Notes: a model not told the origin generated them from the letters alone. A stretch of 64,000 bases of DNA from Leptospira andrefontaineae (GCF_004770105.1 NZ_RQEY01000018.1:186001-250000), one strand, 5' to 3'. Numbered from the stretch's first letter, positions 41,120 to 53,862 are shown. Numbers and translations: made by a program.

Positions 41120-42313
41120 ATGAATTGGAAGAAAAAACTAAAAACTTGGGTGGATTCCGGACTCATCAGCCAGGCTCAGGCAGAGTCCATTCTCAAATTC
41201 GAAGATTCTAAAAAAATTCCTTACGTATTCTATTCCTTCTTAGCATTGGGGATCGTGGTCATTGGACTCGGAGTCATTGCAATGGTGGCTGCTAATTGGG
41301 ATAAGATCCATTATTCAGTTAAATTAATCACAAGTTTTACTCTTCTCTCCGGAATTGGGATTGCGATCCTATATTCCCAAAGAAAAGAGATCTGGAACGA
41401 TACAATTCGATATCTTTTAGTTTTACTACTTTGTGTATTATTTTTTGCGAATATTGGTCTAGTTTCCCAGATCTATCATACCCAAGGAAAATTATACCAG
41501 GCACTTTTGCTTTGGTCCGGAATTACGATCTTACTCGTGATCATGTATCCTGGTAGGGTATTACAACATCTATGGATCGCAGTATTCAGTTCTTCTTTTT
41601 TGAGTTGGATAGACAATCATCCGGATATCAGTTGGAAGGAAAGAAGCCATTATTTTTCTCTCTTCTTTTTTGTAGCGTCTTGGCTATTTGCCGGGATTGC
41701 TATCTTTACGGAGAGAAGATTGGAAACGAAAGAAAGTAAAACTTCTATCCTGGTGAATCCTTTCTTACTTTGGGCCTTCGGTTTCTTTTTAACTGCTTCC
41801 GTTTGGGGAAGTTTTGAAACCCACGATATTCCTAATTTAGACCAAGATCCTGAATTTGCTAGAAGATACGATTTGCCTTTCTCATGGTACTGGCCTTTAC
41901 TTCTTCCAATTCTGTTAATCACAGTTTCTCAGATTTTCAGAAAACGTTTCTCTCGCAGGAAGATCATTCTACTTTCCATTTCTGGATTATTCTTAGGTTT
42001 TCTGAATTATCCGCAAATTTTCCATTGGTATGGAAAATATCCTGCTATGATATTTTTCTTTTTGTCTTGGATCCCGTTTACTTTTCTATTTTTCGAATCC
42101 AGAAGATGGTTCGATCTATCTTTATTAATTTTAGGTCTTCGATTTGTATCCGTATATCTGGAAGTATTCGGAAGTTTACTCGCTACAGGAATTGGACTGA
42201 TAGTTTCCGGCGTATTTATTTTAGGTTTCAGCATCTTAGTATTTAGGATGAGGGAAAATATTAGAAGTGCTGCGAATCAACTCTTTGCAGAAGAAGAGGA
42301 GTTAGGAATATGA
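41120..42313 (+). CDS. DUF2157 membrane protein
   Basis: The 397-aa protein starts with a soluble motif WVDSGLISQAQAESIL typical of DUF2157, followed by about ten membrane spans, the first around residues 33-60 (GIVVIGLGVIAMVAANW). The function of DUF2157 is unknown. The stop codon overlaps the start of the GDYXXLXY protein by 4 nt, a pairing often seen for these two families. Confidence 0.85.
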   Translation: MNWKKKLKTWVDSGLISQAQAESILKFEDSKKIPYVFYSFLALGIVVIGLGVIAMVAANWDKIHYSVKLITSFTLLSGIGIAILYSQRKEIWNDTIRYLLVLLLCVLFFANIGLVSQIYHTQGKLYQALLLWSGITILLVIMYPGRVLQHLWIAVFSSSFLSWIDNHPDISWKERSHYFSLFFFVASWLFAGIAIFTERRLETKESKTSILVNPFLLWAFGFFLTASVWGSFETHDIPNLDQDPEFARRYDLPFSWYWPLLLPILLITVSQIFRKRFSRRKIILLSISGLFLGFLNYPQIFHWYGKYPAMIFFFLSWIPFTFLFFESRRWFDLSLLILGLRFVSVYLEVFGSLLATGIGLIVSGVFILGFSILVFRMRENIRSAANQLFAEEEELGI

Positions 42314-42870
42314 AGAAGTTTGGCATTTCAGTTCTTGCGGTATTTTTACCGATTATCGTTTTAGCCTCCGTTGCATTAGAAAGGGAATTCGATCTTAGGA
42401 ACGGAAAAATCCTGATACTCCCGATTACCGGATATGATCCTAGAGATTTACTTTCAGGACAATATCTAAGATTCCAGATAGACCGTAAATATTCGGATGA
42501 TATTTGCCTAAAGGGTGATTACGTTTCTTCCGCTGTCGAGTCAGCAGTTGCAACTACGGACGGAAGTAAACTCACTAAAAAAGAAACCTGTGTTTGTTTT
42601 GATTCCAGAGAACCTACCGAATATGAAATACGTTTTTACTCGGATTGTAACGAACTAAAAGACGATACAACTTGCTGGAACCACGTCAAAGGAGAATGTA
42701 ATTACGGAAACTTTAATTATCCTTTCCGCAAATACTTTATCCCGGAAGCGAGTGCGAAAGAGTTAGAAGAAAAGCTACGAGAGCCTGGCGCCAAAATCCA
42801 ATTGAGAATGGACGAAAACGGAAATGGTTTGATCGAAAAGATCATTTGGCCGGAGGTATCTTCGCAGTAA
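42310..42870 (+). CDS. GDYXXLXY-domain protein
   Basis: The 186-aa protein has an N-terminal signal-anchor (about 7-25) and the family core [15 protein letters not shown] (about 51-65), where Gly-Gln-Tyr replaces the usual Gly-Asp-Tyr. It carries five or more Cys in the mature part (CLKG, CVCF, DCNE, CWNH, ECNY), unusual for the family and suggesting disulfides. Overlaps DUF2157 by 4 nt. The 3' end overlaps the convergent dehydrogenase gene by 29 nt. Confidence 0.8.
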   Translation: MKKFGISVLAVFLPIIVLASVALEREFDLRNGKILILPITGYDPRDLLSGQYLRFQIDRKYSDDICLKGDYVSSAVESAVATTDGSKLTKKETCVCFDSREPTEYEIRFYSDCNELKDDTTCWNHVKGECNYGNFNYPFRKYFIPEASAKELEEKLREPGAKIQLRMDENGNGLIEKIIWPEVSSQ

Positions 42871-43720
42871 CCTCGTTTAGACTACAATAGTCTTTCTCGC
42901 CAAAACCCGCGTCCATACCGGCGCGGTAGATCTCATCTAATCCGGAAGAGAGTGGTAACTTTGTTCCGGATTCTTTTCCCAAAGAGAGTGCATGTTTGAG
43001 ATCCTTATACATATTTTTTAAAGCAAAATGTGTTTCGTAATTTCCTGAAAATACAAATGGAAACTTAAACTCTGAAATTCCTGACTTAGCAGCGGATTGT
43101 TCTAAAATGGATTTCAGGATAGAAGGGTCTATGCCTTGATTTTTTGCCAATAGGAAACCTTCCATATAGATTTGAAAGATCCCAGCTTGTACCATATTTA
43201 GTGCAATTTTTGCTTTCTGCCCGTCTCCCACTTCTCCACAATATACTGTGTTCTTGCCGCAGATCTCGAAGACAAAGGAAATGTCTTGGACCTCTTTTTG
43301 GGATTTTGCTCCCACCATAAATAAGATCTGGCCATCTCTGGCTGCATTTTTGGATCCTGTCATAGGTGCATCTAAGAATTGAATATTCTGTTTTTGGAAT
43401 GTATCCTTTAGTTTGAATGTTAGAGAAGGGGAGGTGGTGCCCATATCTATCACATATTTTGCCTTTGTTTCCAAAAGTCCTGCGGAGAATACTGACTCTT
43501 CTACCACATGATCCTCTGTCAGACAGAGTATTATAATTTCAGAATCTTTTACAGTTTCTTTGATGTTTCCATGGATAGAGACCCGATCCGATTTTAGGTC
43601 TTGTATCTTTTTAGGATCACGAGCATATAATTGGAGAGAATGACCTTCTTTAGAGAGATTATTTGCGATCCCTCTTCCCATGATTCCAGTTCCGATGATT
43701 GCAATTTTTCGAGAAGACAT
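42842..43720 (-). CDS. beta-hydroxyacid dehydrogenase-family protein (3-hydroxyisobutyrate dehydrogenase/glyoxylate reductase-like)
   Basis: The 292-aa protein has the NAD(P) Rossmann loop [15 protein letters not shown] (8-22) and [16 protein letters not shown], corresponding to the family substrate-binding motif. The catalytic Lys is expected in [10 protein letters not shown]. Arg34 (YARDPKK) suggests preference for NADPH. Substrates in this family include 3-hydroxyisobutyrate, tartronate semialdehyde and succinic semialdehyde; the sequence does not choose. It lies 45 nt after mlaD on the same strand but is probably unrelated in function. Confidence 0.85.
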   Translation of the reverse strand: MSSRKIAIIGTGIMGRGIANNLSKEGHSLQLYARDPKKIQDLKSDRVSIHGNIKETVKDSEIIILCLTEDHVVEESVFSAGLLETKAKYVIDMGTTSPSLTFKLKDTFQKQNIQFLDAPMTGSKNAARDGQILFMVGAKSQKEVQDISFVFEICGKNTVYCGEVGDGQKAKIALNMVQAGIFQIYMEGFLLAKNQGIDPSILKSILEQSAAKSGISEFKFPFVFSGNYETHFALKNMYKDLKHALSLGKESGTKLPLSSGLDEIYRAGMDAGFGEKDYCSLNEVTAKIPPAK

Positions 43721-43765
43721 ACGGAAAGTCTCTCGGATGGAACCGGATTTGGCAAGAAAAAGGTT

Positions 43766-44515
43766 TTAGAAAGAGCTAAGTGCTGCTCGGATAAAGCTTG
43801 TGACTGGCGCCTGTTCCCTGGTATCTTCCAGACCTTCTCTTAGTTCTCTAAGAACTATCTGCGCATCCGTTAAAACAGTATTCACATTTGTATGAAGATC
43901 ATCTCTGTTGATAAGCCTTCCTAAAGTCCCGTCTCCGCTATTGATCTTAGTAGTGATATCCGCTACGTTGGAGAAAGTTTTACGGATATCTCCTCTGTTT
44001 TCTGCAATCAATTCTGAAAGAGATACAAGTGGATCTTGTAAGACTCTTCCTTTTAAGGAAGAAGCTCCAGATTTATAATCTACAACTTGGAAGGTCCTTG
44101 GAGCGCCTTTACCTTCTTCCGTGGACTCGGAAGTTCCCGGGTCTATAGAAATTACTCGCCCGGAAAGTAAACTTTCATTACGTATTGCAATATCATAATT
44201 TTCGTACATACGCACAGGTTCTTTTAGAAGAATGGTAACTTCTACCCTAGTGGCAACTCCCACTTCTCCTGCGGGAAGAACAGCCCCATTCTCATCTATT
44301 TGGATGAGTCGGATATTGGAAACATAACCGAATGGAACACCTTGTACGGTGACCTTGTTTCCTACCTTGATCCCTTCCGAGTTTTTGAAATTGATCTTTA
44401 GGAATTCACCCCGTTTTTGAACAGGGCCACCTTCGGTCATAACGGTAAAATAACCTACTACGACTAAGGCGACTGAAAAGATAGCACCTACTAAAAGATA
44501 ACGAAAGGATTTCAT
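43766..44515 (-). CDS. mlaD: MlaD-like MCE-domain protein
   Basis: This protein ferries phospholipids across the periplasm. The 249-aa product has an N-terminal membrane helix (about 6-25) and one MCE domain (about 36-140) with [21 protein letters not shown] and the central [14 protein letters not shown] helical tail follows. It belongs to the single-MCE hexamer group that sits on the MlaFE transporter. A 68-nt gap separates it from mlaF. No separate MlaC or MlaA gene is nearby. Confidence 0.85.
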   Translation of the reverse strand: MKSFRYLLVGAIFSVALVVVGYFTVMTEGGPVQKRGEFLKINFKNSEGIKVGNKVTVQGVPFGYVSNIRLIQIDENGAVLPAGEVGVATRVEVTILLKEPVRMYENYDIAIRNESLLSGRVISIDPGTSESTEEGKGAPRTFQVVDYKSGASSLKGRVLQDPLVSLSELIAENRGDIRKTFSNVADITTKINSGDGTLGRLINRDDLHTNVNTVLTDAQIVLRELREGLEDTREQAPVTSFIRAALSSF

Positions 44516-44583
44516 TTAGGATCCAAAACTCTTACTATATATATCGGACTTTTTATCCAGAATATTCTCTTGGGACCCAGGTT

Positions 44584-45351
44584 TCAATTCTTAGTTTCCA
44601 GAATCATCGGTCCCTTTGTATGCCCATTGATAAACTGACGGATGAATTCGTTTGGAGAATTCTGCACTTCTTCCGGAGTTCCGGTAAATAAAACCTGTCC
44701 TCCATAAAAAAATGAAATGCGGTCGGCTATCATATAGGCGCTGGACATATCATGGGTGACGACTACCTGAGCCGCACCGGTTTCCTTTTTAATACGGATA
44801 ATCAGTTCGTTGATCACGTTCGACATAACAGGATCTAATCCTGATGTAGGCTCATCATATAAAATGATCTCTGGATTAGAAGCGATTGCTCTTGCAAGTC
44901 CTGCTCTCTTTTTCATACCGCCCGAGATATCATTCGGATAATTATCTTTCGCGACTGTCATATCCACTAACCGAAGTTTTTCGGCGACGATTCGTTGGAT
45001 ATCCTCTTCAGGATATAATTTATGCTCTCTTAAGGGGAGGGCAACGTTATCGAAAACAGTCATCCAGTTGATTAGCGCTCCGGATTGGAATAAAACTCCC
45101 ATTTTGGAACGGATCCTTTCCCTTTCTGGAATTTCTGCTCCGGAGATTTTTTCTCCGAAGATCTTACATTCTCCGGCATCCGGATCGAGTAGGCCGGTGA
45201 TATGTTTTAAGGTGACAGACTTTCCTGTTCCGGAGGGTCCGAGCACTACCAATGTCTCTCCCTTTTTTACCTGGAGATTCATTCCTTTTAGGATCTTTCT
45301 CTGTCCGAAAGCCTTATGCAGATTGATGAGTTCTATTGCGTATTCTTCCAT
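44584..45351 (-). CDS. mlaF: ABC transporter ATPase, MlaF-like
   Basis: The 255-aa ATPase has Walker A GPSGTGKS, a Q-loop [15 protein letters not shown], signature [15 protein letters not shown] and Walker [22 protein letters not shown] and the phrase at the Q-loop are characteristic of the MCE-associated ATPases (MlaF/Mkl). It powers phospholipid movement by MlaE. It lies 2 nt after mlaE. Confidence 0.93.
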   Translation of the reverse strand: MEEYAIELINLHKAFGQRKILKGMNLQVKKGETLVVLGPSGTGKSVTLKHITGLLDPDAGECKIFGEKISGAEIPERERIRSKMGVLFQSGALINWMTVFDNVALPLREHKLYPEEDIQRIVAEKLRLVDMTVAKDNYPNDISGGMKKRAGLARAIASNPEIILYDEPTSGLDPVMSNVINELIIRIKKETGAAQVVVTHDMSSAYMIADRISFFYGGQVLFTGTPEEVQNSPNEFIRQFINGHTKGPMILETKN

Positions 45352-45353
45352 GA

Positions 45354-46133
45354 CTATTGCCTGTAAAAGATCGCTGTGATCACATAACCGAAAAAGATAA
45401 CCATCAAGAAAGAAGTTACCACAGATTCTCTTGTGGCTCTACCGACTCCGATCGCTCCACCAGAAGTTCGGAGACCATGAGAACAAGAAATTGCGGAAAT
45501 GATAAGACCAAATACATAACCTTTGAATAAACCTGTGTAAAGATCTTTTAGGCCAGGGATAGAAGTAATTCTTTCATTCACGTCCTGGAAATATACTATA
45601 TATTCAATTCCCAATTGGAAATGGCCTACGATTGCTCCACCTAAAATTCCTAATATACTGGAATATACGCAAAGGACCGGAACCATTAAAGAGAAACCTA
45701 ATACTCTTGGAAATACCAGAAATCTCACTGGATCGATGGACATCACTTCGAGCGCATCAATTTCTTCCGAAACTTTCATGGTTCCGATCTCAGCGGCGAT
45801 TGCAGAACCAATGGACGCTGCTAAAATAAGTGCGGTCATAAAAGGGGACATCTCACGGGTAAGAGTGATTGTAAGAAGAAGTCCGATCTGTCCTTCTGCG
45901 CCGAAATCTTTAAGTCCAAGTCCAGTGTTTAATGTAAGAAGCATTCCTGTAAAAACTGCAACCACCGAAACCACAAACAAACTTCCTACACCCGCGATAA
46001 ACATTTGGTCTAAAATTTCTTTCCGTTTTTCAACAGTGAATCTTAGATTTAAAAAAGTTTCCGCGATCAGAACGATCGTATAACCTGCAGCGTATAGAGT
46101 ATCGTTCGCTTTTTCTTTAAAGGAATCCAACAT
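45354..46133 (-). CDS. mlaE: ABC transporter permease, MlaE-like
   Basis: The 259-aa integral membrane protein has the MlaE/YrbE pattern with five or six spans, including [26 protein letters not shown], then [23 protein letters not shown], then FLVFPRVLG. The IDALEVM coupling helix contacts the ATPase. It follows the repeat-rich exported protein by 5 nt and precedes mlaF by 2 nt. Confidence 0.92.
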   Translation of the reverse strand: MLDSFKEKANDTLYAAGYTIVLIAETFLNLRFTVEKRKEILDQMFIAGVGSLFVVSVVAVFTGMLLTLNTGLGLKDFGAEGQIGLLLTITLTREMSPFMTALILAASIGSAIAAEIGTMKVSEEIDALEVMSIDPVRFLVFPRVLGFSLMVPVLCVYSSILGILGGAIVGHFQLGIEYIVYFQDVNERITSIPGLKDLYTGLFKGYVFGLIISAISCSHGLRTSGGAIGVGRATRESVVTSFLMVIFFGYVITAIFYRQ

Positions 46134-46138
46134 TTCGA

Positions 46139-47539
46139 TTAAAGCCTAATCCACCAAAAAATCTGCACAGTGGTCTTATCCTTTGTTTTTTCTAATCCGA
46201 ATAGACCGTATAAAAATTGATAAGATGTTTTTTCTGGAGTAGAACTGTATTCCACAAGCAAAGGCACATGGATATGCAATTCTTCTTCGTTCCATCTCTG
46301 GGTATAAAGCCTCATTAAAAAAGAGAGCCTTTTTTCTCCATTGGCTAATTTTTGATACTCAACAATGGACCAGACCGGATCCCAGATCCTTTCCACAAGT
46401 TCTGATTTTATCGGAAATAAAGAAAGAAAATTCCAAGTCAGGTTCCCTTCTCTGTCTTCATGCCAACGGAAGAGTGGCCAGAGTTTATAATAATTTTCTT
46501 CTCTTCCCCACTGAACATAAGTTCTATTTGTTCTCCACCAAAATGGGATAAAATAAGTTTCAGAAGATTTAAGATGATGACTATCTGTACTCAAGCGAAA
46601 ATAGAATGGAGTGAAAAATCTGGTCTCCTTATACGCGAATCTATAATATCCGTAAAAAGGAAATATGATTAACTTTCTGTAATCCTCGTCATCATTCTGA
46701 CCATACTGAAAAAGGAAAAATAGGACATTTAGATCTTTTTCATGGGTTCTTTTATCATATCCATACGAAAACAAAGAACCTAAAATTGGGAACCATAGAA
46801 ATGCTCTAGCCTTCATATTTCCGAATTCTGAATCCTTGGAAAGATAGAAGGGCCAAAACATCTTGTAAGTAAAGGGCTCTCGCTTATCTTCGTTGATACT
46901 TCCCCATTGGAAAAATGGCCAAAGAATAGAATAACGTTCGTACTTTCCTTTATGGATCTTGTGAGAGTAAAAGGGAAAGATTCTCAGATCGTTTCTGACT
47001 TCCGAACCTCCCCACATAACGAGTGGCCATAAAATCCCATGAGCGTTATAATTTTTATACTTCCAATTGGAATAAAGGGGGAAAAGTGTAAAGTTCAGCT
47101 CAGAATAACTGGCCTTACCTCGGAGCCTTCCGAACAAAGGAAAAAATCCGAAATAGGACTCCCTGGCGGTTTCCCCTTTTCCCCAGATTAGAAGTGGAGA
47201 AAGCGTGTCCTCATCCCAACCTAGATCATCATGGTAGGTTTCAGTTCCACTAATGAAGAATAGAAAACTCCAGACCCTCCAATAGTCCGTCTTTTCTGAA
47301 TAATAGATCGGGAATAAAAATGTATCATATCTATAATTAGATTTTGTTTCTTTATAAGTGGAGAAGAATGGTCTGAAGATTTGTTCTTCTTCCCCCAATC
47401 TTTTTTCGGATTGGTATAAGAACCAAAACTGTTTGTATTCGGAAGGATAAGGAGAAACCGGTTTGAAAGGGTATTCCGAAAATAGACTTTCCGTACAAAC
47501 TAGGAAGAAAAGGATCAGTACTAGATTCTTATTTATCAT
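46139..47539 (-). CDS. repeat-rich exported aromatic protein, first gene of the mla operon
   Basis: The 466-aa precursor has a signal peptide (about 1-20, cleavage after LFS). The mature protein contains about ten imperfect units of 30-40 residues built on aromatic strands such as [36 protein letters not shown] and FWFPILG. Aromatic (Trp, Tyr, Phe) content is very high. The pattern suggests a large beta structure, possibly an outer-membrane barrel or a beta-propeller. I know no function. It is 5 nt upstream of mlaE, so it is cotranscribed with the MlaEFD transporter and is a candidate for an outer-membrane or periplasmic partner. Divergent from ddl by 38 nt. Confidence 0.75.
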   Translation of the reverse strand: MINKNLVLILFFLVCTESLFSEYPFKPVSPYPSEYKQFWFLYQSEKRLGEEEQIFRPFFSTYKETKSNYRYDTFLFPIYYSEKTDYWRVWSFLFFISGTETYHDDLGWDEDTLSPLLIWGKGETARESYFGFFPLFGRLRGKASYSELNFTLFPLYSNWKYKNYNAHGILWPLVMWGGSEVRNDLRIFPFYSHKIHKGKYERYSILWPFFQWGSINEDKREPFTYKMFWPFYLSKDSEFGNMKARAFLWFPILGSLFSYGYDKRTHEKDLNVLFFLFQYGQNDDEDYRKLIIFPFYGYYRFAYKETRFFTPFYFRLSTDSHHLKSSETYFIPFWWRTNRTYVQWGREENYYKLWPLFRWHEDREGNLTWNFLSLFPIKSELVERIWDPVWSIVEYQKLANGEKRLSFLMRLYTQRWNEEELHIHVPLLVEYSSTPEKTSYQFLYGLFGLEKTKDKTTVQIFWWIRL

Positions 47540-47577
47540 TCTTCCCAGAAAATCCTAAGCAACAGGGGATTAGATCA

Positions 47578-48633
47578 TTGAAAATTGCAGTTTTATTCGG
47601 CGGAACTTCCACAGAACACGAAATTTCCCTGCGCACAGGCACTTTCATAAGTAAAACTTTGTCTGCCATGGGACATTCGGTCAAACCCATTCTGATTTCT
47701 CGGGACGGCAGATGGGTGATCCCTAAAGAGTATCGACCCGAGTTTCCGGAAGGAAATTCCAAAGGTCCGGAAGAATATCTAAAAGAATTCGAAGAACTTC
47801 ATTCTACGAATGCCGGCGCATTTTCTTCCTTAGATTGTGATGTAGCATTTTTAGGATTACATGGAACCAGCGGAGAAGATGGTTCTGTCCAAGGTTTCTT
47901 AAAAGTTCTTGGAATTCCATTCACCGGTTCAGACGTAAAAGCATCTGCACTTGCAATGGACAAGATCAGAGCCAATCGATTATTCCAACTTGCAGGAATG
48001 TCTGTAGCTCCGTTTTGGGAATTGAGAAAAAAAGAATATTCTGAAAATCCGACTTCGGTCGAAAATTCAGGATTAGAATATCCTCTTTTTCTAAAGCCTG
48101 TAGAAGGTGGCTCTAGTTTTCATACATTCAGGATAGAAGGACAGGAAGATCTTCGTAAAAGACTGCCTGAATTTTTCGAAGCGGAAGAACATGCGATCTT
48201 GCAAAAATTCCTAAAAGGAACAGAAGTTTCCTGTGGAGTTTGGGAAAAAAAAGAAGGTTCCAAAAAAATACTCGAAGCTCTTCCTCCTACTGAGATCATC
48301 CCAGGGGGAGAATTTTTCGACGTGGAATCCAAATATAAACCTGGACTTTCCCAAGAGATTACTCCCGCTCGTTTGCCTGAAAAGATTATCTCCAAGATCC
48401 AAGAACAATCAATACTTGCTCACAAAACTCTAGGATGTGAAGGATATTCTAGAACAGATTTTATAATCGTAGGAGAAACTCCGTTCGTTCTGGAAACAAA
48501 CACGTTACCCGGAATGACGGAAACTAGTCTGATCCCTCAACAGGCGAAAGCGGCCGGGATTCCAATCCAAACATTGTACCAATCTTTGATCGACCAAGCC
48601 TTAGAAAGAGCAGGGAAAATTCCGGTTGCTTAG
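47578..48633 (+). CDS. ddl: D-alanine--D-alanine ligase
   Basis: Ddl joins two D-Ala for peptidoglycan. The 351-aa protein has FGGTSTEHEISLRTG (6-20), GLHGTSGEDGSVQG (about 98-111), LKPVEGGSSF, a metal-binding ETNTLPGMTETSLIPQQA and an ATP-grasp fold. Translation begins at TTG 47578 with AGGGG 10 nt upstream. The divergent partner 38 nt away encodes the mla-operon repeat protein, so the two promoters must overlap. Confidence 0.95.
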   Translation: MKIAVLFGGTSTEHEISLRTGTFISKTLSAMGHSVKPILISRDGRWVIPKEYRPEFPEGNSKGPEEYLKEFEELHSTNAGAFSSLDCDVAFLGLHGTSGEDGSVQGFLKVLGIPFTGSDVKASALAMDKIRANRLFQLAGMSVAPFWELRKKEYSENPTSVENSGLEYPLFLKPVEGGSSFHTFRIEGQEDLRKRLPEFFEAEEHAILQKFLKGTEVSCGVWEKKEGSKKILEALPPTEIIPGGEFFDVESKYKPGLSQEITPARLPEKIISKIQEQSILAHKTLGCEGYSRTDFIIVGETPFVLETNTLPGMTETSLIPQQAKAAGIPIQTLYQSLIDQALERAGKIPVA

Positions 48634-48705
48634 TTTCGCACGAAGACACTAAGTTCAAGGAGTTTCAGGAAAACACTTAGTGTTCTTCGTGGTCTTTGTG
48701 TGAAA
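48634..48705. repeat. inverted-repeat element downstream of ddl
   Basis: The left arm TTTCGCACGAAGACACTAAG (from 48634) pairs with a right arm ACTTAGTG-TTCTTCGTG (from 48675) that continues into CTTTGTGTGAAA (48694-48705). The terminal words resemble the element at 30139-30274 (CTCTGTGTGAAA). It separates convergent ddl and metW and may act as their terminator; it looks like a member of a dispersed repeat family. Confidence 0.55.
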
Positions 48706-48711
48706 TGAAAA

Positions 48712-49323
48712 CTATCTGATCTGAAATAACGCCAACTTTGCAAAAAAGTTCGGACTGAATTTTACTTGTTTTAGATCTGTGAAGAATGCTCTGTCTTCTA
48801 CAGTGAAACCACGGATATCGCAGAACTCCTGAAAGTCTAAAACGGATAAAAAATGTAGGTTTGGTGTATTGAACCAACGATAAGGAAGAAGATCTGTAAC
48901 AGGAGTTTTTCCCTGGAACAAGATCCTAAAACGAACTTCCCAGTATCCAAAATTCGGGAAAACAATGATTACACGTTTTCCGATCCTTAAACATTCCTTG
49001 ATAATATCTCCAGGGTGTCTAGTTTCTTGGATGGTCTGATTTAAGATCACATAATCAAAACGTTTGTCTTCGTGATGATTTAAACCTTCGTCAATATCTC
49101 CGTGATGAACATACACACCTTTACGGATACATTCTACAATTGCGTCCTCGTCCTTCTCTATCCCTTGTCCTCGAATCCCTTTTTGTTTTAAAAGATAGAG
49201 AAGATCCCCATTACCACAACCAAGGTCTAAAACCCTGGAACCTGGTGAGATCGTATCTAGAATATATGCAAAGTCCGGTCTTTCACTCAAAGTGGTGCTA
49301 CTTAAGATCTTAGAATCAATCAT
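48712..49323 (-). CDS. metW: MetW, methionine biosynthesis methyltransferase-like protein
   Basis: The 203-aa protein has the SAM-binding fold motif [15 protein letters not shown] (about 35-49), GIEKDEDAI and [11 protein letters not shown], the typical MetW pattern. MetW partners MetX in bacteria that make O-acetylhomoserine; in several species the pair is needed for activity. The ATG overlaps the metX stop by 4 nt. Confidence 0.9.
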   Translation of the reverse strand: MIDSKILSSTTLSERPDFAYILDTISPGSRVLDLGCGNGDLLYLLKQKGIRGQGIEKDEDAIVECIRKGVYVHHGDIDEGLNHHEDKRFDYVILNQTIQETRHPGDIIKECLRIGKRVIIVFPNFGYWEVRFRILFQGKTPVTDLLPYRWFNTPNLHFLSVLDFQEFCDIRGFTVEDRAFFTDLKQVKFSPNFFAKLALFQIR

Positions 49324-50429
49324 TCGTTCACCGGCATATTTAAAAAACCTCGGATTACATCCTCTTGTCTTTGGTTCGGAAGAAGAAAACTATCATGACC
49401 TTCGTTCGTAGTAAGTTCTACATAAAAGACTCTTTTATCGGATGCTTCCAAACTTTTAACGATCTCTCTGGATTGAGAAGGAGGGTAGAGCCAATCGGAA
49501 CTATAAGAGACTACTAAAAATCTGCATTGAGCAGGACTAAGTGCCTTAGTAAGCTCTTGTCCTTTTCCTAAACTGAAATGATCCAAGGCCTTGGTCACAT
49601 AGATATAAGAATTTGCATCAAAACGATCTACGAAACTTTCTCCCTGATAGATTAGATAACTTCCGACTGCAAAATCAGAATTTAGCAAGTTTCCTAAAGG
49701 TGGTTTCCTGCCGAATTTTTCTCTCATCTTGTGGTCGGAAAGATAAGTGATATGACCCATCATTCGAGCAAGTGCAAGACCTTTTCTTGGAGTCGCACTA
49801 TCTTCATACAATCCATTATTCCAATTCGGATCGGAAAGGATTGCCTGTCTTCCCACTTCATTAAAAGCGATCTGCATTGCAGAATGTTCTGCGGAGGAGG
49901 CTAGGATAATACAATTCTCTAAAGCATCCGGATAAGAAATACTCCATTGTAAAGCCTGCATTCCACCCATAGAGCCGCCAGCCACACAAAGTAGTCTTTC
50001 GATACCGAAAGATTCTACTAAAAGTTTTTGAGCAGCCACCATATCCTTGATGGAAACGAAAGGAAAGCTGGAACCATAAGGTTTTCCGCTGATTGGATTG
50101 ATACTCATTGGTCCTGAAGAACCCTTACATCCACCGATCACATTAGAAGATATTACGAAATATTGATTTGTATCAAACGCTTTGCCGGGACCAATATATT
50201 CATCCCACCAACCAGGACGTTTTTCTGATTCAGAATGAAAGCCTGCTGCATGAGCATCACCAGAAAGTGCATGGCAGATCAGTATTGCGTTGTCTTTATT
50301 CGGAGAAAGTGTTCCGTAGGTTTCATAAGCAACTACGGTGGGAGAAAGAACGGATCCGTTGTCCAGGCGTAGATCTCCCAGCACTGCGGTTTTAGGTTCT
50401 ACTATTCCTATCGATTGATTCGATCCCAT
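49320..50429 (-). CDS. metX: homoserine O-acetyltransferase
   Basis: MetX acetylates homoserine with acetyl-CoA to start methionine synthesis. The 369-aa alpha/beta-hydrolase-fold protein has VGS-like nucleophile motif [15 protein letters not shown], with Ser as nucleophile. The acid is the Asp in [10 protein letters not shown] and the base is the His in [21 protein letters not shown] is the characteristic loop. In L. meyeri, MetX has been characterised as homoserine O-acetyltransferase. The operon is metY-metX-metW, with 117 nt between metY and metX containing a CTCAAGC/GCTTGAG hairpin (about 50474-50489). Confidence 0.95.
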   Translation of the reverse strand: MGSNQSIGIVEPKTAVLGDLRLDNGSVLSPTVVAYETYGTLSPNKDNAILICHALSGDAHAAGFHSESEKRPGWWDEYIGPGKAFDTNQYFVISSNVIGGCKGSSGPMSINPISGKPYGSSFPFVSIKDMVAAQKLLVESFGIERLLCVAGGSMGGMQALQWSISYPDALENCIILASSAEHSAMQIAFNEVGRQAILSDPNWNNGLYEDSATPRKGLALARMMGHITYLSDHKMREKFGRKPPLGNLLNSDFAVGSYLIYQGESFVDRFDANSYIYVTKALDHFSLGKGQELTKALSPAQCRFLVVSYSSDWLYPPSQSREIVKSLEASDKRVFYVELTTNEGHDSFLLPNQRQEDVIRGFLNMPVNE

Positions 50430-50546
50430 GATTTAAGTTCCAAATAACTAAGCCACTTTCCTTTTTCAGACGATCTCAAGCAAGCTTGAGAAAGTAAAAA
50501 GAGAAAGTGGCCGATTATTAGACGATTTTTTGGACGGAGTCGGAAG

Positions 50547-52185
<1,639 letters not shown>

Positions 52186-53862
52186 ATGAAATTAAACTTT
52201 TTGAATTTAGTTAAAAGATCTCTTATACTTCCGGGAATTCTACTTCTCTCCCTTTATTTAGTTCCAGGCGAAGAACTTGAAGCCCAACTTTGGATGCCTC
52301 CAGGAAGACAGTTCATGCAGCCTCCTGATCCATTCACATTTGATGCAGGGGTGAACAAGTTTAATAACGATTATTATCTATATCTTGCTCCTACCTTAAA
52401 TTTGAATTTCGGAGGAGAATTCGGACTATCGCTCACAGCTCCGATGAACTTTCTCGCATACGATCAAGACCCAAAAGATCCAACCTTAAAAGTTGGAAGC
52501 ATTCGTAAGATCGACTACGATCAGAAGAGCGATTATTTAAGACTAATCAATAATATTTGGTATGGAACCTACGGACTTTATAAACCTGGGGAGACTACCT
52601 TCTCCTTTTATGCCGGAAAACTTTTTGATGGATATATAGGACACGGGACCATAGTAAACCGTTATGTGAATAACCAGAGGATAGACATTTATAATGTGGG
52701 TTTGATGGCTGATTTTAATAATGATTATGGCGGAGTGCAGGTATTCACAAACTCTGTATATACTCATGAGATCGGTGCGGCCAGAGGATATGTTCGTCCA
52801 TTTGCAATCGCATTCAAATTATTTGATCTATTCACAGGCAGATCTCAGTTATTCGGGATGTTACAACTTGGACAAGGAAACGTAGCAGACGAAGCAGGTA
52901 GAAAAAAAGTCTACGAAGAAGCTGGGGTAGATCCGGAAGACAGAGAAAAATACAGGGCATTAGTCGAGGACCAAAAAACCCACCAGATGAGGGAAGAAAT
53001 GATCCCCATCGAGAAAAAGCCCGAATCTCGTAAGGAAAAGTTAAAAGAATTCTTCAATCAGGACAATTTCGCCAATAGATTCTCTATCGGATATACAACC
53101 GCTTTTGATACAAAGGCACCTACGCAACTTGCATTCGACACCACCGGTCGTTTACGTTTGGATACTAATAATAATCCTCTAGTAGAACAGTCGGAAAAAT
53201 TGGTCATCCAAGGTATGGATGCAGAATACAAACTTATCAGTTCAAAGTATGTGGAGATCACCCCTTACTATGATGTAAATACGATCAAAATATTGAATTC
53301 CAAAGGAACTCATACCGGTGCAATGTTCCGCTTCGGTGGAAAAGATATCTACGCAAAGATCAAACCTGAATACAGGAATATGGATGCGAATTATATTCCA
53401 ATGTACTTCGACAGTTTTTACGAGTTAGAAAGATACCAAGCGAATGTGAACTCTCAGCTTCCAGTGACAAAGTTAGAAGCTGCTAAACTTTTGGATCCGG
53501 ATGCAGCCAGACTCAAAGGATATTTCACATCCGTAGTGTTTAGTTTTTATAGAGTATCTTTGGAAGCAAACTATGAGAATTATTCGGGACCGAATAATTC
53601 CAGGATATTCGTAGGTTTATATTTCCCGATAGGTTCCTTATTCATGATCTCCGGATATTATACACGTAAGAATTTTGATCAGAATAAAGACGCATTCAAG
53701 GTGGATGATAATTCAGTGGGAGCAATAGAAGCTGCGTTGAATTTAGGATTTATCGCAATCAGAGTTCAAGATATTCGCAGATGGGTTTACGATAGCACAT
53801 CTAATAGTTTCGTAGCACAAGACGAGCAAAAGGTTCTATTCTCTAACTCTTTGTCCTTCTAA
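52186..53862 (+). CDS. outer-membrane beta-barrel-like protein of unknown function
   Basis: From ATG 52186 the precursor is 558 aa; a longer form from TTG/GTG codons near 52129 is possible. A signal peptide is evident (about 1-34, with LVPGEELEAQ around the cleavage). The mature protein is rich in alternating aromatic strands (YYLYLAPTLNLNFGGEFGLSLTAP, SRIFVGLYFPIGSLFMISGYY) and ends in Phe (NSLSF), features of an outer-membrane barrel. A charged helical insert lies at about 255-310 (many Glu/Lys). I do not recognise the family. It converges with rsmE, overlapping by 4 nt. Confidence 0.75.
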   Translation: MKLNFLNLVKRSLILPGILLLSLYLVPGEELEAQLWMPPGRQFMQPPDPFTFDAGVNKFNNDYYLYLAPTLNLNFGGEFGLSLTAPMNFLAYDQDPKDPTLKVGSIRKIDYDQKSDYLRLINNIWYGTYGLYKPGETTFSFYAGKLFDGYIGHGTIVNRYVNNQRIDIYNVGLMADFNNDYGGVQVFTNSVYTHEIGAARGYVRPFAIAFKLFDLFTGRSQLFGMLQLGQGNVADEAGRKKVYEEAGVDPEDREKYRALVEDQKTHQMREEMIPIEKKPESRKEKLKEFFNQDNFANRFSIGYTTAFDTKAPTQLAFDTTGRLRLDTNNNPLVEQSEKLVIQGMDAEYKLISSKYVEITPYYDVNTIKILNSKGTHTGAMFRFGGKDIYAKIKPEYRNMDANYIPMYFDSFYELERYQANVNSQLPVTKLEAAKLLDPDAARLKGYFTSVVFSFYRVSLEANYENYSGPNNSRIFVGLYFPIGSLFMISGYYTRKNFDQNKDAFKVDDNSVGAIEAALNLGFIAIRVQDIRRWVYDSTSNSFVAQDEQKVLFSNSLSF

